A DNA stretch of 64,000 nucleotides from Paenibacillus sp. FSL R7-0337 (GCF_037969875.1 NZ_CP150218.1:5394001-5458000); one strand, 5' to 3'. Counted from the first letter of the stretch, positions 18,181 through 27,616 are shown. Notes: generated by a model not told the origin, from the letters alone. Program-made: numbers and translations.

Positions 18181-19839
18181 TTATGATCTTCGTTTACTCT
18201 GCTTGGTCTTCATCATTTTCGGTCTGCGCTTCATCAGGGCCATCGGAGCGCGCAGGAACAGATCCTTCCAGTCACTGAGCCGGAACGGGGAGAGCGGGGT
18301 CAGATAAGGCACTCCGAAGCTCTTGAGCTTGGTCAGGTGGCAGCAGATCAGCAGGAAGAACAGAATGGTCCCGTACATTCCCAGCACCGAGGCGAACAGC
18401 ATGCCGGCGAAGCGCAGCATCCGCAGGGTGATTCCGGCGCTGTACATCGGAATGGAGAAGGAGGAGATAGCGGTTACGGCGACCGTAATGACCAGGAACG
18501 GACTGACGATCCCGGCCTGGACCGCTGCATCACCGATAATCAGACCGCCGACGATGCCCATCGCCGGACCGATCGGCTTCGGCAGCCGGATGCCCGCTTC
18601 CCTAAGGATCTCAATGGCGACCTCCAGAATCAGCACCTCTATCAGAGAGGGAAAGGGCACACCCTGCCGGGTCTTGATGATCGTAATCGCCAGCTCTGTA
18701 GGAATCAGCCCCGGATGAAAGGAGATGAATGAGATATACAGGGCTGGAGCCATCAGGGCAAAGAAGGAAGCGCCAAAACGCAGCAGCCGCAGAAGTGTTC
18801 CCGGCAGCCAGCGATCATAATAGTCTTCCGGTGACTGCAGCAGCATGCTGAAGGTTACCGGTGCGATTAGCACAAAGGGCGTGCCGTCGAGCATAATGGC
18901 GACCCGTCCTTCCAGCAGGGCACTGATGACCCTGTCCGGCCGTTCTGTATTCTGCAGCTGCTGGAACGGACTGAGATAATTATCCTCAATGAGCTGCTCA
19001 ATATAACCGGATTCGGCCAGAAAATCCATATCGATTTTGGAGATCCGGTTTTTGATCTCCTCCAGCAGATCAGCGTTCACGATATCCTTCATGTAGGCCA
19101 CAACGATCTCCCTTTCAATAGCGGTCCCTGCCCGGAAGGATACCATCTCAAGCTGATCGCTAAGGCCCTGGCGGCGCAAAATAGAGGTATTCTCGCTGAG
19201 CACTTCCGTGAAGCCCAGTCTGGGGCCGCGGAGCAGCGCTTCGGAGACCGGCTCGTCCGCTTGGCGGCTGGGAGCATTGGGCATCTCGATCAGGAGGCCG
19301 CAGCGCAGTCCTTCGATCAGGAGGGCGGCATGACCGAAGAGGACAGACTTATTGAAGTCCCTGATATGCTCTTCCTCTCTAAGCTCACTGAAGGGAAGAC
19401 GTTGCCCGGCCATTTCAACAGAAGACTGTGGACCGGCAGGCATCTCATACATCAGGTATTGCATGACTTCCATACTGAGCAGCCGGTCACTCTGCATTCC
19501 GTCGATATGGATGACGACTCCTTGTGCACCTGTGTTCGCATTTGTGAATGCTCTGAAATGGACATCGCTGTTGTTGCCGATGCCGGATTTAACCGCCTGC
19601 AGGTCGGCCTGGAGATCACCGGTAAAACGGGCAGAGGATTCCTCGGGAGCCAGCGGTGGCGGCGGCTGCGGAAGGGTTCTTGCGCCGTACCCGATCTGGC
19701 CGCGTCCGCTGCCTACCAGCTTGTAGAGCGATTTATAGAGATAGGCCAGGAGCAGCGGAACAAGTATAGCCACACCCGCCTGGGCGAAGATTGCCCAGCC
19801 GGGTATATAGGAAAGAATCATACCGAACAGTGTAATCAT
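18181..19839 (-). CDS. gerKA: spore germination protein, GerA family A subunit
   Basis: A 552-residue A subunit. The N-terminal soluble region (about 60-300) carries the GerA pattern RGPRLGFTEVLSENTSILRR, and the C-terminal part has about five helices including GIVGGLIIGDAAVQAGIVSP. It is longer than many GerA proteins because of an extra hydrophobic helix at about 8-35 followed by a Pro-rich stretch. The start is uncertain: GGGG sits almost on the ATG and another ATG lies six codons in. First gene of the operon; in relatives this is transcribed in the forespore under sigma-G. It ends in a Lys/Arg-rich tail. Confidence 0.92.
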   Translation of the reverse strand: MITLFGMILSYIPGWAIFAQAGVAILVPLLLAYLYKSLYKLVGSGRGQIGYGARTLPQPPPPLAPEESSARFTGDLQADLQAVKSGIGNNSDVHFRAFTNANTGAQGVVIHIDGMQSDRLLSMEVMQYLMYEMPAGPQSSVEMAGQRLPFSELREEEHIRDFNKSVLFGHAALLIEGLRCGLLIEMPNAPSRQADEPVSEALLRGPRLGFTEVLSENTSILRRQGLSDQLEMVSFRAGTAIEREIVVAYMKDIVNADLLEEIKNRISKIDMDFLAESGYIEQLIEDNYLSPFQQLQNTERPDRVISALLEGRVAIMLDGTPFVLIAPVTFSMLLQSPEDYYDRWLPGTLLRLLRFGASFFALMAPALYISFISFHPGLIPTELAITIIKTRQGVPFPSLIEVLILEVAIEILREAGIRLPKPIGPAMGIVGGLIIGDAAVQAGIVSPFLVITVAVTAISSFSIPMYSAGITLRMLRFAGMLFASVLGMYGTILFFLLICCHLTKLKSFGVPYLTPLSPFRLSDWKDLFLRAPMALMKRRPKMMKTKQSKRRS

Positions 19840-20068
19840 CCCCAGCTTTCGAATTTGGGTATAACGGAGTACGAGTTTTCATCTTCATGCAGTTTTCCAA
19901 ACTTCATCTAAATTTACTCATAATTACCGAAAATAATTTGGCACGGCGGGTCCGGCTTATATACTCCCCGGGTCCGGAAGCCCTGCCACGCGAAATAAGA
20001 TATAATGCATAGAGTACCGGTTGTTCCATACATATCGGAATGAAGCAGTCATGAGAGAGGCGGGGCAC

Positions 20069-20626
20069 ATGAAGATTTTACTGGTCACAGGCTACCGGGC
20101 CCATGAGCTCGGCATTTATGACAGCAAGCATCAGGGTATTCCTTATATCAAAAAAGCACTCGCGAACCGGATCATTCCGCTGGTGGAGGAGGGACTGGAA
20201 TGGGTCATCACGCCCGGGCAATATGGCGTTGATCTGTGGGCTTGCGAAGTAGTGCTGGAGCTGAAGCAGCAATATCCAGGACTGAAGCTGGGTATTATTA
20301 CGGCGCATGCGTCACCGGAAGAGAAATGGAAGGAAGAGAAGCAGAATGAATACCGCCGTATTGTGGCCGGTGCCGACTATTACGGAGCCGTAAGCAATGC
20401 CCCCTATGACGGAAGCTGGCAGTTCAAGGCCAGAGATGATCTCCTGCTGCGCAAAAGCGACGGGATTCTGTTGTTCTACGACGAGGATGCAGCGGAGAGC
20501 AGTGCGAAGTTTACGAAAGAGCGGGTCGTGAAGCTGCATGCCGAAGGCGATTATGAGCTGCATCTGATGCATGCAGAGGAGATTCAGAGCATTGCCGATG
20601 AAGAGAACCGGCAGGATTATGATTGA
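20069..20626 (+). CDS. ypsA: YpsA-like protein (DUF1273, SLOG superfamily)
   Basis: A 185-residue protein matching B. subtilis YpsA along its length: MKILLVTGYRAHELGIYD, then GLEWVITPGQYGVDLWACEV, and KSDGILLFYDEDAAESSAKF. The family has a Rossmann-like SLOG nucleotide-binding fold; YpsA has been linked to cell division and oxidative stress in Firmicutes. ATG 20069 is chosen because the conserved MKxLxxTGY begins there. A TATAAT-type -10 occurs at about 20001-20006. The YciI gene follows 13 nt later with its ribosome binding site over the stop codon, so the two are probably co-transcribed. Confidence 0.9.
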   Translation: MKILLVTGYRAHELGIYDSKHQGIPYIKKALANRIIPLVEEGLEWVITPGQYGVDLWACEVVLELKQQYPGLKLGIITAHASPEEKWKEEKQNEYRRIVAGADYYGAVSNAPYDGSWQFKARDDLLLRKSDGILLFYDEDAAESSAKFTKERVVKLHAEGDYELHLMHAEEIQSIADEENRQDYD

Positions 20627-20639
20627 AGGAGAGATAATC

Positions 20640-20963
20640 ATGAATCAGGAGACGGCTTACCCCGAGGATATCTGTTATGTCATTCTGCTGAGTCCTACGG
20701 AGCAGGACCGCAGGGATATGGAGATTATCAAGGCGCATGTCAAGCATCTGCAGGAACTGGAGCGAAGCGGGCAACTGGTATTATGCGGACCGTTCAGTGA
20801 CAGTCCTGGAGGGATGGTGATTATCCGCGCAGCTTCCCGCGAGGCAGCGGCAGCTATCGCAGAGCGGGACCCGTATGTCACTTCGGGTATCCGCAGCTAC
20901 GAGCTGCGCACCTGGGGCCTGTCCCATGAAGGCAACAGGCATATGGGCATAGCCGCAGATTAG
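20640..20963 (+). CDS. YciI-like protein
   Basis: A 107-residue protein of the YCII fold (ferredoxin-like alpha+beta), with ICYVILLSPTEQDR, VKHLQELERSGQLVLCGPFSD and AAAAIAERDPYVTSGIRSYEL, the last resembling the conserved DPY motif. ATG 20640 has AAGGAGAG overlapping the ypsA stop, 6-7 nt upstream; longer frames lack a site. The conserved His of many YciI proteins is present near residue 33 (IKAHVKHL). Biochemical role unknown; the family is thought to hold small enzymes. Confidence 0.87.
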   Translation: MNQETAYPEDICYVILLSPTEQDRRDMEIIKAHVKHLQELERSGQLVLCGPFSDSPGGMVIIRAASREAAAAIAERDPYVTSGIRSYELRTWGLSHEGNRHMGIAAD

Positions 20964-21005
20964 GCATTGTATTAGGAATAATAGAGAACATAGAGTGAAG
21001 CGGAA

Positions 21006-22472
21006 TCAGATGAAGCTACGGAGTGAAGGCGGCTTGCGCACCTTATAGTTCTGCTCATAAGCGTAGGCCAGTCTGATAAGCACCGGTTCTTCATAGGCCC
21101 GGGCGGAGAAGGTTACGCCGAAGGGGGCTCCGGCTGAGGTATAACCTGACGGCACAACGATGGACGGATATCCCGCTCTTGAGGTAATCCGTGCGCCGAA
21201 GTCAGCGGGGAACAGCAGGGCATCAAGCTGATGCTCGCGCATGGTAGCGTCGATCCCCAGCTCCTTGCAGAGCCTGAGATCTGTCATACGGTCACGAAGA
21301 TATTGCGGCTCAGTGAAGGTGCCGGAGGTCGTATGTTCGGCATCTAGCAGGGTAGCTTGCCCGAACTTCAGCGTCTGGACCGGATGGGCATGATTGAAAT
21401 CAATAATATCCTTCAGGGTGCGCATCGGTGCACCCGCACCCAGGCGGGCCAGGTAGGCGTTCAGCGAGGTTTTGAATTCATTCAGCACCACGGATGAATA
21501 GCTGATCTCCCGTGCTGTTGTAATCTCGGCCGGATCAATGATTGTCGCTCCAAGCTCCCGCATTCTCTCTACAGAGGCATTGAACAGCGCAAGCTGCTCC
21601 TCCGTCAGCTCCTCGAAGTAATAATCACGAGGAATTCCGATTCTTGCTCCCCGCAGACCGTCTGCATCCAGGAAAACCGTATAATCCTCATGAACCTTAC
21701 CTCTGTTCGTACCCATAGCTGCATCGCCGGCATCCTGACCGAGCAGGGCATTCAGCAGAAGGACGGCATCCCGGACCGTTCGTGCCATAGGCCCGGCGGT
21801 ATCCTGCGTGCTGGAGAGCGGCAGAATACCGGAGCGGCTGATCAGCCCCACCGTGGGCTTAATACCGATAATAGAGCCAAGATTGCCGGGATTGAGGATC
21901 GAGCCCGAGGTTTCCGTTCCGACGGATACTGTGCAGAAGTTACAGGCTACCGCTACCGCAGAACCGGCGCTGGAGCCTCCTGTCGGCGTGGAGATGTTGT
22001 AGGGGTTAAGCACCTGCCCGCCCCGGGAGCTGTAGCCGGAGGGCATGCCGTTCGTCATGAAGTTAGCGAATTCCGTCATATTGGCTTTGCCCATAATAAT
22101 AGCTCCCGCCTCGCGCAGCATGCTGACGATGAAGGCATCCTCTCCGGCAAAAGAATCCGCCAACGCGAGCGAGCCCGCGCTGGTATGCATATTATCCCCG
22201 GTATTAATGTTATCCTTCAATAGCACGGGGATGCCGTGCAGCGGTCCGCGCGGCCCCTGATGCAGACGCTCAGCATCCAGGGATTCAGCGATGAACAGCG
22301 CATCCGGATTAATCTCCAGCACGGAATTGACGGTCAGGCCGCTTTTGTCATGATCGGCAATGCGCTCCAGATACATCAGGACTAATTGTCTGGACGTGAT
22401 CTCTCCGGAATCCAGAGCAGTCCCAATCTCCGCTATGGTAGCCTCTACGATTTCAAAACTCATGCGGTCCAC
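21006..22472 (-). CDS. amidase-signature family hydrolase
   Basis: A 488-residue amidase-signature enzyme that hydrolyses a C-N amide bond. The Ser-cisSer-Lys triad is visible: Lys86 (VLLKDNI), Ser167/168 in TPTGGSSAGSA, and nucleophile Ser191 in GTETSGSIL. Start: GTG 22472 has AGGGA 7 nt upstream; the in-frame ATG at 22463 is the alternative, and the much longer frame reaching 22640 has no site. It resembles stand-alone amidases rather than GatA, since no gatB or gatC is near. No signal peptide from this start. It is convergent with ypsA-yciI and divergent from the lipoprotein at 22675. Substrate unknown. Confidence 0.9.
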   Translation of the reverse strand: MDRMSFEIVEATIAEIGTALDSGEITSRQLVLMYLERIADHDKSGLTVNSVLEINPDALFIAESLDAERLHQGPRGPLHGIPVLLKDNINTGDNMHTSAGSLALADSFAGEDAFIVSMLREAGAIIMGKANMTEFANFMTNGMPSGYSSRGGQVLNPYNISTPTGGSSAGSAVAVACNFCTVSVGTETSGSILNPGNLGSIIGIKPTVGLISRSGILPLSSTQDTAGPMARTVRDAVLLLNALLGQDAGDAAMGTNRGKVHEDYTVFLDADGLRGARIGIPRDYYFEELTEEQLALFNASVERMRELGATIIDPAEITTAREISYSSVVLNEFKTSLNAYLARLGAGAPMRTLKDIIDFNHAHPVQTLKFGQATLLDAEHTTSGTFTEPQYLRDRMTDLRLCKELGIDATMREHQLDALLFPADFGARITSRAGYPSIVVPSGYTSAGAPFGVTFSARAYEEPVLIRLAYAYEQNYKVRKPPSLRSFI

Positions 22473-22674
22473 GCTTCTTTCCCTTTTGGATTTAGTAGTA
22501 TTCTCCATCATATAAGCATAGTTTTGCCTGTCTTCATAGTGTTCTTTTGCGGGCGGAACGACCATGACTTTGGATGTAACTTTTAAACGGCTGATTAAAA
22601 GGGGTGTCCCTGTGGTTAAATACATCACAAGATTTAACAATACTACTTGCTGATATGATTAGGAGGAGTCGAAC

Positions 22675-23601
22675 TTGAAGAAATGGACTACGATATTTAT
22701 GGGTGTTATGCTGACTGCTGCCTTGGCTGGCTGCGGCAATAATGAGAAACTCAAACCCTCGGAGGGGGCTGCAACAGCTGCGCCTGCAGGGAACGCGGCT
22801 CCGGAAGCTTCTGCATCGGCTGCGCCTGCTGAACAGACTTCGGACGGAGTTCCAAGTGTAGAGGATTTGATTAAGAAGACGGTTGCTGCGTCTGATCAGC
22901 TGAAGAGCTTCGAGATGGAATCGCAAGTGAAGCAGAAGATCAATGTGAAGACGGCACAAGGGGACAATGCGCAAGATACCGATATGACCACGAAATCCAA
23001 ATTCATTAAGGAGCCGCTGACGATGCATCAGGAGATACTGATGAAGACGGCCCAGGGCGACCAGAAGATTGAGCAGTATGTGACAAAGGACGGCTTCTAT
23101 TCGCAGACGAACGGTGCGTGGATGAAGCTGCCTGCTACAATGGGTCAACAGGTCATTACCGCTATGCAGCAGTCTACTAACCCGGAGAAGCAGTTGGAGC
23201 AATTCAAGGCAATTTCCGAAAAGACAAAGATCACTGAGGATGGCGATAACTATATGCTGGCCGCAGAGGTATCCGGTGATGATGTCAAGGAGCTGGCGAA
23301 GACTTACATGAACCAGACCGGCGGCTCTGATCAGCAGATGGCTGCCATGATGGAGCAGATGAATATCAAAACCATGAATATTGCGTATGCGGTGGATAAA
23401 AAGACCTACTTCCCAACCCGTACTGAAGTAACCATGGTTATGGATATGATCAATGGGGACCAGACAATATCCATTGATATGGATATGAAGGCGACCATCA
23501 GCGATCACAACAAGGTTGATGAGATCAAAATTCCGCAGGAAGCGCTGGACGCGAAGGAAGTTGAAATGCCTTCTGCACCGTCAGCCCCGACAACTCCGTA
23601 A
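22675..23601 (+). CDS. lipoprotein, DUF6612/LolA-like fold
   Basis: A 308-residue lipoprotein starting at TTG 22675 behind AGGAGG. Lipobox LAGC places the lipidated Cys at about residue 20; an Ala/Pro/Glu-rich linker runs to about 60. The rest has the repeating beta pattern of LolA/LppX-like proteins (SFEMESQVKQKINVK, KEPLTMHQEILMKT, QKIEQYVTKDGFYSQ), a shape found in Bacillales lipoproteins of unknown role. It is Met- and Gln-rich (QQMAAMMEQM). It stands alone between the amidase and a strong terminator. Confidence 0.82.
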   Translation: MKKWTTIFMGVMLTAALAGCGNNEKLKPSEGAATAAPAGNAAPEASASAAPAEQTSDGVPSVEDLIKKTVAASDQLKSFEMESQVKQKINVKTAQGDNAQDTDMTTKSKFIKEPLTMHQEILMKTAQGDQKIEQYVTKDGFYSQTNGAWMKLPATMGQQVITAMQQSTNPEKQLEQFKAISEKTKITEDGDNYMLAAEVSGDDVKELAKTYMNQTGGSDQQMAAMMEQMNIKTMNIAYAVDKKTYFPTRTEVTMVMDMINGDQTISIDMDMKATISDHNKVDEIKIPQEALDAKEVEMPSAPSAPTTP

Positions 23602-23637
23602 CAGGCGTAACGGGCTGAATAGCAATGTAGCACATGG

Positions 23638-23682
23638 AAACGGCGCTGCTGTCCTTGTTAAGGACGGCAGCGCCGTTTTTTT
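23638..23682 (+). terminator. strong Rho-independent terminator
   Basis: Arms AACGGCGCTGC and GCAGCGCCGTT enclose a second stem GTCCTT/AAGGAC and are followed by seven T. It closes the lipoprotein gene. Confidence 0.93.
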
Positions 23683-23684
23683 GC

Positions 23685-23788
23685 AAATATAAGAATTTAT
23701 AGGTTTCACACGATAAATTGTCCTTCTATGTTCTCGCTTAAACGGTACCGTCCTTTAAAAGGACGGCAAAGCCGTTTCCACTTGGTAA
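23685..23788. repeat. dispersed ~104 bp palindromic repeat, copy B
   Basis: Starts AAATATAAGAATTTATAGG directly after the T run of the terminator. It includes the perfect palindrome CCGTCCTTTAAAAGGACGG (9-bp arms around one base) inside AAACGG/CCGTTT and ends TTTCCACTTG. It is the least degenerate copy. Confidence 0.88.
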
Positions 23789-23836
23789 GTTGTTTTGGGG
23801 CCCCTGTAAAGTACCTGGGTGAACATCTTAGCTAAA

Positions 23837-23853
23837 GCCCCACTTTGCGGGGT
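23837..23853 (-). terminator. short hairpin after the YIP1-like gene
   Basis: CCCC/GGGG stem with a TTTG loop just past the end of the minus-strand gene, followed on that strand by CTTTAG. Weak, so only a possible terminator. Confidence 0.4.
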
Positions 23854-23857
23854 GATT

Positions 23858-24595
23858 TTATAAATTAAACGAGTTGCTGAGCATACCAAAGGCTGCGCCG
23901 GCAATGACGGAGGTGATCAGCTTGTAGAAAATATATCCGGTCACAATGTTGGCGATGGTAATCGGGTATAAGGTATCAATTCCCCGGCTGCCGGCGGTGT
24001 TCAGCGGGTATTGAAACAAAGCCGTATTCATGCTGATGAAGACGAACAGGAAGGACAACGCCACCAGTGTGGTCGAGAAGGAGTACAGGCTGACAACGAG
24101 CGTGAGAATCGCCAGCACCAGCAGCGCCACGGCCGGAACGAGCAGTGTTCCCATCCGGGTAATCAGCAATTTAAAATCAAAGCTGACCTTCTCCAGCCGG
24201 AGAACGGCATAAGTGGCTCCGCAAGCAACGGCAAGGCCTGCCGCCGTCAATAGCAGCGGCTTCAGGAAGCCGGGGCCGAAGATGGCCGAGACATCCCATT
24301 TGATGAACAGGGTGAGGAAATATAAGGCCGTCAGCAAGGCCATAAGCCCCATAGTGATCAGGCTGTTCATGAAATGGGCCACAGGAATTTCCCTCATTGT
24401 ACTGTACGGACGGGTAAGGGCTCTCAGGTAAAAGCTCCAATACTGCTTGCCTACCGCCTGTGCCTGCTGTACACGTTCATCCTTGAGCAGGTTGTTGAGC
24501 TGCTCAGTTACCTTGCGCTGGGGCTGCGGTTGCCCAGGTTGGTTGTTGGGTCCCTCAGGATTCGTGAAGGGTGTTCCACCTTCCGGATTGTTCAT
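23858..24595 (-). CDS. YIP1-like multi-pass membrane protein
   Basis: A 245-residue protein. The N-terminal 50 residues are Asn/Pro/Gly/Gln-rich and cytoplasmic in character (NNPEGGTPFTNPEGPNNQPG), followed by an amphipathic helix and five hydrophobic helices (about 75-95, 108-128, 148-172, 176-195, 212-235). The helical block with YSTMREIP before it and ANIVTGYIFYKLI near the end resembles bacterial YIP1-domain proteins, which often have such an N-terminal tail. A clear terminator separates it from the next gene upstream. Function unknown. Confidence 0.7.
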   Translation of the reverse strand: MNNPEGGTPFTNPEGPNNQPGQPQPQRKVTEQLNNLLKDERVQQAQAVGKQYWSFYLRALTRPYSTMREIPVAHFMNSLITMGLMALLTALYFLTLFIKWDVSAIFGPGFLKPLLLTAAGLAVACGATYAVLRLEKVSFDFKLLITRMGTLLVPAVALLVLAILTLVVSLYSFSTTLVALSFLFVFISMNTALFQYPLNTAGSRGIDTLYPITIANIVTGYIFYKLITSVIAGAAFGMLSNSFNL

Positions 24596-24700
24596 GGTGA
24601 TTCCTCCTTGTGAAATATATGGAAAATGCCATTGGCTATAGTATAAGGGGACTCACCGGGAAATTCTATAAATTTGCCGGAATATGCAGGAATTCATCCG

Positions 24701-24740
24701 AAAAAGCCCGTAAATCGTCGATAAACGTCGATTTACGGGC
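24701..24740 (-). terminator. Rho-independent terminator on the minus strand
   Basis: Arms GCCCGTAAATCG (24706-24717) and CGATTTACGGGC (24729-24740) are followed, reading the minus strand, by five T. It ends the gene at 24752-25267. Confidence 0.9.
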
Positions 24741-24751
24741 CGGGGCCATTC

Positions 24752-25267
24752 CTATTCCTGTGGTTCGTCCGCCACCCGGGCAAAGCCCTCTTCAGCGAGA
24801 TATTCCTCCGCTTCAGCCGTCGTCTCGAAGGCCATCTCAAGCTGCAGTCCGGCATAGAGATACCACAGATCCTCTTCGAATCTCAGGCTCAGCGTATGGC
24901 CATCCTCATTCGTCCACAGCGACTGCGCTTCAGCTCCGCCAGTCTGCGCTTTTTTCTTTCTTTTGGAAGGGGCCGGGGCCTCGGGAATGTACATCAAGAG
25001 AGAGGTGATGGACGCATCCAGCAGCTCGCGCAGCGCAGCCTCCGAATAATCGCGGATATTGACCAGTCCCTTATCATCCGTCTCATAGCCCCGCAGCAGC
25101 CCGGCATAGACGAAGCCGTTCCCGTTCGGGTGAATATGCGAAGCCACGGTCTTCTTATCGTGCCGGCTCTGCTCCAGGTGATAATTCACCCGTCCCAGCG
25201 AGACCTTCCGCGCCTCCAGCTGGGGATAGGAATCAAGAATAGCTATTTTCTGTTCAAAAGTAAGCAT
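24752..25267 (-). CDS. conserved hypothetical protein, 171 residues
   Basis: The protein begins MLTFEQKIAILDSYPQLEAR and continues with SLGRVNYHLEQSRHDKKTV and HIHPNGNGFVYAGLL, a pattern I associate with an uncharacterised Bacillales family. A Lys-rich linker (SKRKKKAQ) near residue 105 separates two parts; the C-terminal part is acidic and beta/alpha in character. No signal or membrane segment. GGAGG lies 6 nt before the ATG. A partial copy of the 104-bp repeat occupies the leader directly upstream of the ribosome binding site. Single gene with its own terminator. Confidence 0.8.
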   Translation of the reverse strand: MLTFEQKIAILDSYPQLEARKVSLGRVNYHLEQSRHDKKTVASHIHPNGNGFVYAGLLRGYETDDKGLVNIRDYSEAALRELLDASITSLLMYIPEAPAPSKRKKKAQTGGAEAQSLWTNEDGHTLSLRFEEDLWYLYAGLQLEMAFETTAEAEEYLAEEGFARVADEPQE

Positions 25268-25275
25268 ATACGCCT

Positions 25276-25325
25276 CCGGTTTCCACTTGAAATATAAGAA
25301 TTTATATGTTTTACGCTATAAATTA
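25276..25325. repeat. dispersed repeat, copy C (partial, junction form)
   Basis: Here the end of one unit (CGGTTTCCACTTG) is joined directly to the start of another (AAATATAAGAATTTATATG) without the central hairpin. This shows that units can be arranged head to tail and that the copy has lost its middle. It lies 9 nt upstream of the start codon of the 171-residue gene. Confidence 0.75.
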
Positions 25326-25373
25326 TTGATTATACCACGCAGTGTGGCGCGGGACTACACGCGCTTCCCGGGC

Positions 25374-26804
25374 TCATGACTCTGCCAGCGGGAGCCGCAG
25401 CACAAAGGAGCAGCCTTGCGGCGGGTGGCTGCCCAGCTCCAGACTGCCGCCCATGGCCTCGGCCAGCAGTCTGCTGAACGTCAGGCCCAGCCCGAGTCCG
25501 CGAAGCAGGCTCTGCTTGCCTGAGCTGCGGTAGAAGGCTTCGAAGATCCGTTCCCGGCTATCCGGATGGATGCCCGGCCCGTTATCCGTAACGGTGATTT
25601 CGGCCTGCCCCTGCGGCGTAGCAGTAAGTTCAAGCTTCAATTGAAGCTTGCGGTCCGGCGTCTTCGCCTGCAGGCTGTTCCCCAGCAGATTCACAATAAT
25701 CTGCTGGATGCGCAGCGGGTCCCCCCGCAGCACAAGCGGGGTCTCCGGCAGCAGCAGGATGGGCTTATTGACTTCCTCGCTCTGGGTCAGCATCCATTGA
25801 TAGAGGATTTCCTCCAGCAGCGGTGCTGCTTCAAGGTTATCGTGACGGACGGCAACCATGCCTGCCGTCAACGCATTGTAGTCCAGCAGGTCAGCGACCA
25901 TATGCTGCAGCCGCCCGGTCTCAAGCAGAGCGATATCAAGGAATTCCCCGGCCTCCTCGCCTTCGACAACCCCCTCGCGTACTGCATGGAGCAGTCCTTT
26001 GATCGAGGTGACCGGCGTCTTCAGCTCATGGGACACGCCGGCGAGCATGATGGCCCGCGACTGCTCGAACTGCTGCAGCTTGCCCGCCATCTCCTGGAAG
26101 GAGACGAGGAGTTCGTGAATCTCGCGCTCTCTGGCCCCGGTCTCAAGCACGATATTATACTGGCCGCTGCTAATCTGCGCGGCGGCGGCGGCCACCCGCT
26201 GAACCGGCTTGGCCAGCTTGATCGATAAGAGATAGATCGTCAGCCAGCTTAAAATAATCAGGAAGACGATGATAATCGAAAAGAAGGTAATCTCCTCCGT
26301 CGGGATATGGCGCAGGGAGCGCTTGGACTGCATAACCAGCACTTGCCCCAGCGTGCCCTGGCCCCCCTGGATCTGCGCGGCAGCGGCCTTGTATTCCGAG
26401 GTCCGCGAATCGGTCAGACTATCATTGAGCTTGTACCGCATCTCCTCGTCCGTCATCGGGGGCTGGGAGTACAGCAGCTCTCCTTCTGGTCCGGTGATGA
26501 TTACACACATCTCCTCAGTTACCTTGAAGAAGCGTTTGCGGTCCTCCACCAGCTTATTCAGGTTCGGGGTAATCGCTAATTGGCCGTCTGTATCTACGCT
26601 GCGGTCAGCGATCTCCTGCGCCAGCAGGCCGGTCGTCTGCATCCGGTTGCTCATTGCCTCCTGCTGCATCCACCAGAAGGTGAACAGTGCCGTCACCAGC
26701 AGCCCAATGCTGATGATCAGCAGATACCGCAGAGTCCAGTAAGTGAGAATGGAGGTGGTCTTCTTCTTGTTGCGTTTCTTCTTACTCTTATTTATGTTGT
26801 CCAT
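25374..26804 (-). CDS. sensor histidine kinase of an OmpR-type two-component system
   Basis: A 476-residue kinase with a very basic start (NKSKKKRNKKK), a helix at about 25-47, an extracellular sensor of about 120 residues, a second helix at about 170-192, a HAMP domain (LAKPVQRVAAAAAQISSG), HisKA with His259 (GVSHELKTPVTS), and HATPase_c (NLLGNSLQAK, DNGPGIHP, GLGLGLTFSRLL). It overlaps the regulator gene by 13 nt. The stimulus is unknown. The YceI and 171-residue genes flank it and may be targets, which is only inference. Confidence 0.93.
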   Translation of the reverse strand: MDNINKSKKKRNKKKTTSILTYWTLRYLLIISIGLLVTALFTFWWMQQEAMSNRMQTTGLLAQEIADRSVDTDGQLAITPNLNKLVEDRKRFFKVTEEMCVIITGPEGELLYSQPPMTDEEMRYKLNDSLTDSRTSEYKAAAAQIQGGQGTLGQVLVMQSKRSLRHIPTEEITFFSIIIVFLIILSWLTIYLLSIKLAKPVQRVAAAAAQISSGQYNIVLETGAREREIHELLVSFQEMAGKLQQFEQSRAIMLAGVSHELKTPVTSIKGLLHAVREGVVEGEEAGEFLDIALLETGRLQHMVADLLDYNALTAGMVAVRHDNLEAAPLLEEILYQWMLTQSEEVNKPILLLPETPLVLRGDPLRIQQIIVNLLGNSLQAKTPDRKLQLKLELTATPQGQAEITVTDNGPGIHPDSRERIFEAFYRSSGKQSLLRGLGLGLTFSRLLAEAMGGSLELGSHPPQGCSFVLRLPLAES

Positions 26805-27472
26805 AATTGATATCCTGTTCCTCTCAGTGTGCGGATCTCGCCCTCACGTTCCGGCCAGTGCGACAGTGCCTGACGGAGCCGCTTGATGGAGAGATCAACA
26901 GCCCGGTCACTTCCATCGTAGTCCATCTCCCATACATGCTCCAGCAGCTGGTCGCGGGTGCAGATCTGATTCGGGCGTTCGGCCAGGAACAGCAGAACCG
27001 ACATGTCGCGCGGGCTGAGGCTGACCTCCGCCCCGTTCAGAAAGATGCTGCGCGCCGAGAAATCGATGAACAGACTGCCGAAATGGCGCTTTCGGCTGCC
27101 GTCCGACCACTGCGAGGGACGGCGCAGCACCGCCTTCACCCGTGCGACCACTTCTTCGGGAATGAAGGGCTTGGACATATAGTCGTCAGCTCCGCCGTCC
27201 AGTCCCGCGAGCCGGTCATTGATGCCGTCGCGGGCGGTGAGCATGATGACCGGGCAGCTGCTCCGCTCACGGATGAGCTGCAGCAGCTCGAAGCCGTCCA
27301 TCTCCGGCAGCATGATATCGAGCAGGACCAGTGAGGGCGGCGCCTCCTCGAAGGTGTCCAGGGCACTCCGGCCGTCTGCGGCCCGGGTGACGTGGAAGCC
27401 TGCTTTTCGCAGATAGGCACTAAGCACCCGCGCGATGGCTTCTTCATCCTCTACGATTAGTATCGATTGCAT
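26792..27472 (-). CDS. OmpR-family response regulator
   Basis: A 226-residue regulator from ATG 27472, where the canonical MQSILIVEDEE begins; the frame extends 34 codons upstream without family similarity. The receiver has D9 and E8/E10, phospho-acceptor D52 (LLDIMLPEMDG), T80-type TARD and KPF. The winged helix DNA-binding domain follows (LSPRDMSVLLFLAERPNQICTRDQLLEHVW, and RTLRGTGYQL). First gene of a two-gene operon with the kinase. Confidence 0.93.
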   Translation of the reverse strand: MQSILIVEDEEAIARVLSAYLRKAGFHVTRAADGRSALDTFEEAPPSLVLLDIMLPEMDGFELLQLIRERSSCPVIMLTARDGINDRLAGLDGGADDYMSKPFIPEEVVARVKAVLRRPSQWSDGSRKRHFGSLFIDFSARSIFLNGAEVSLSPRDMSVLLFLAERPNQICTRDQLLEHVWEMDYDGSDRAVDLSIKRLRQALSHWPEREGEIRTLRGTGYQLWTT

Positions 27473-27616
27473 GAGCTTCAGTCCCTTAACTAAAATTACG
27501 ACAATTCTAACATATTCCCGGCCTGTCCGCTTTGACTTATTCCCGACATATTGCTTTGGTAGAATGGGAGCCAAGCCAATAGAGCAGAGATAAGAATATG
27601 GAATGGAGGAGATCGT

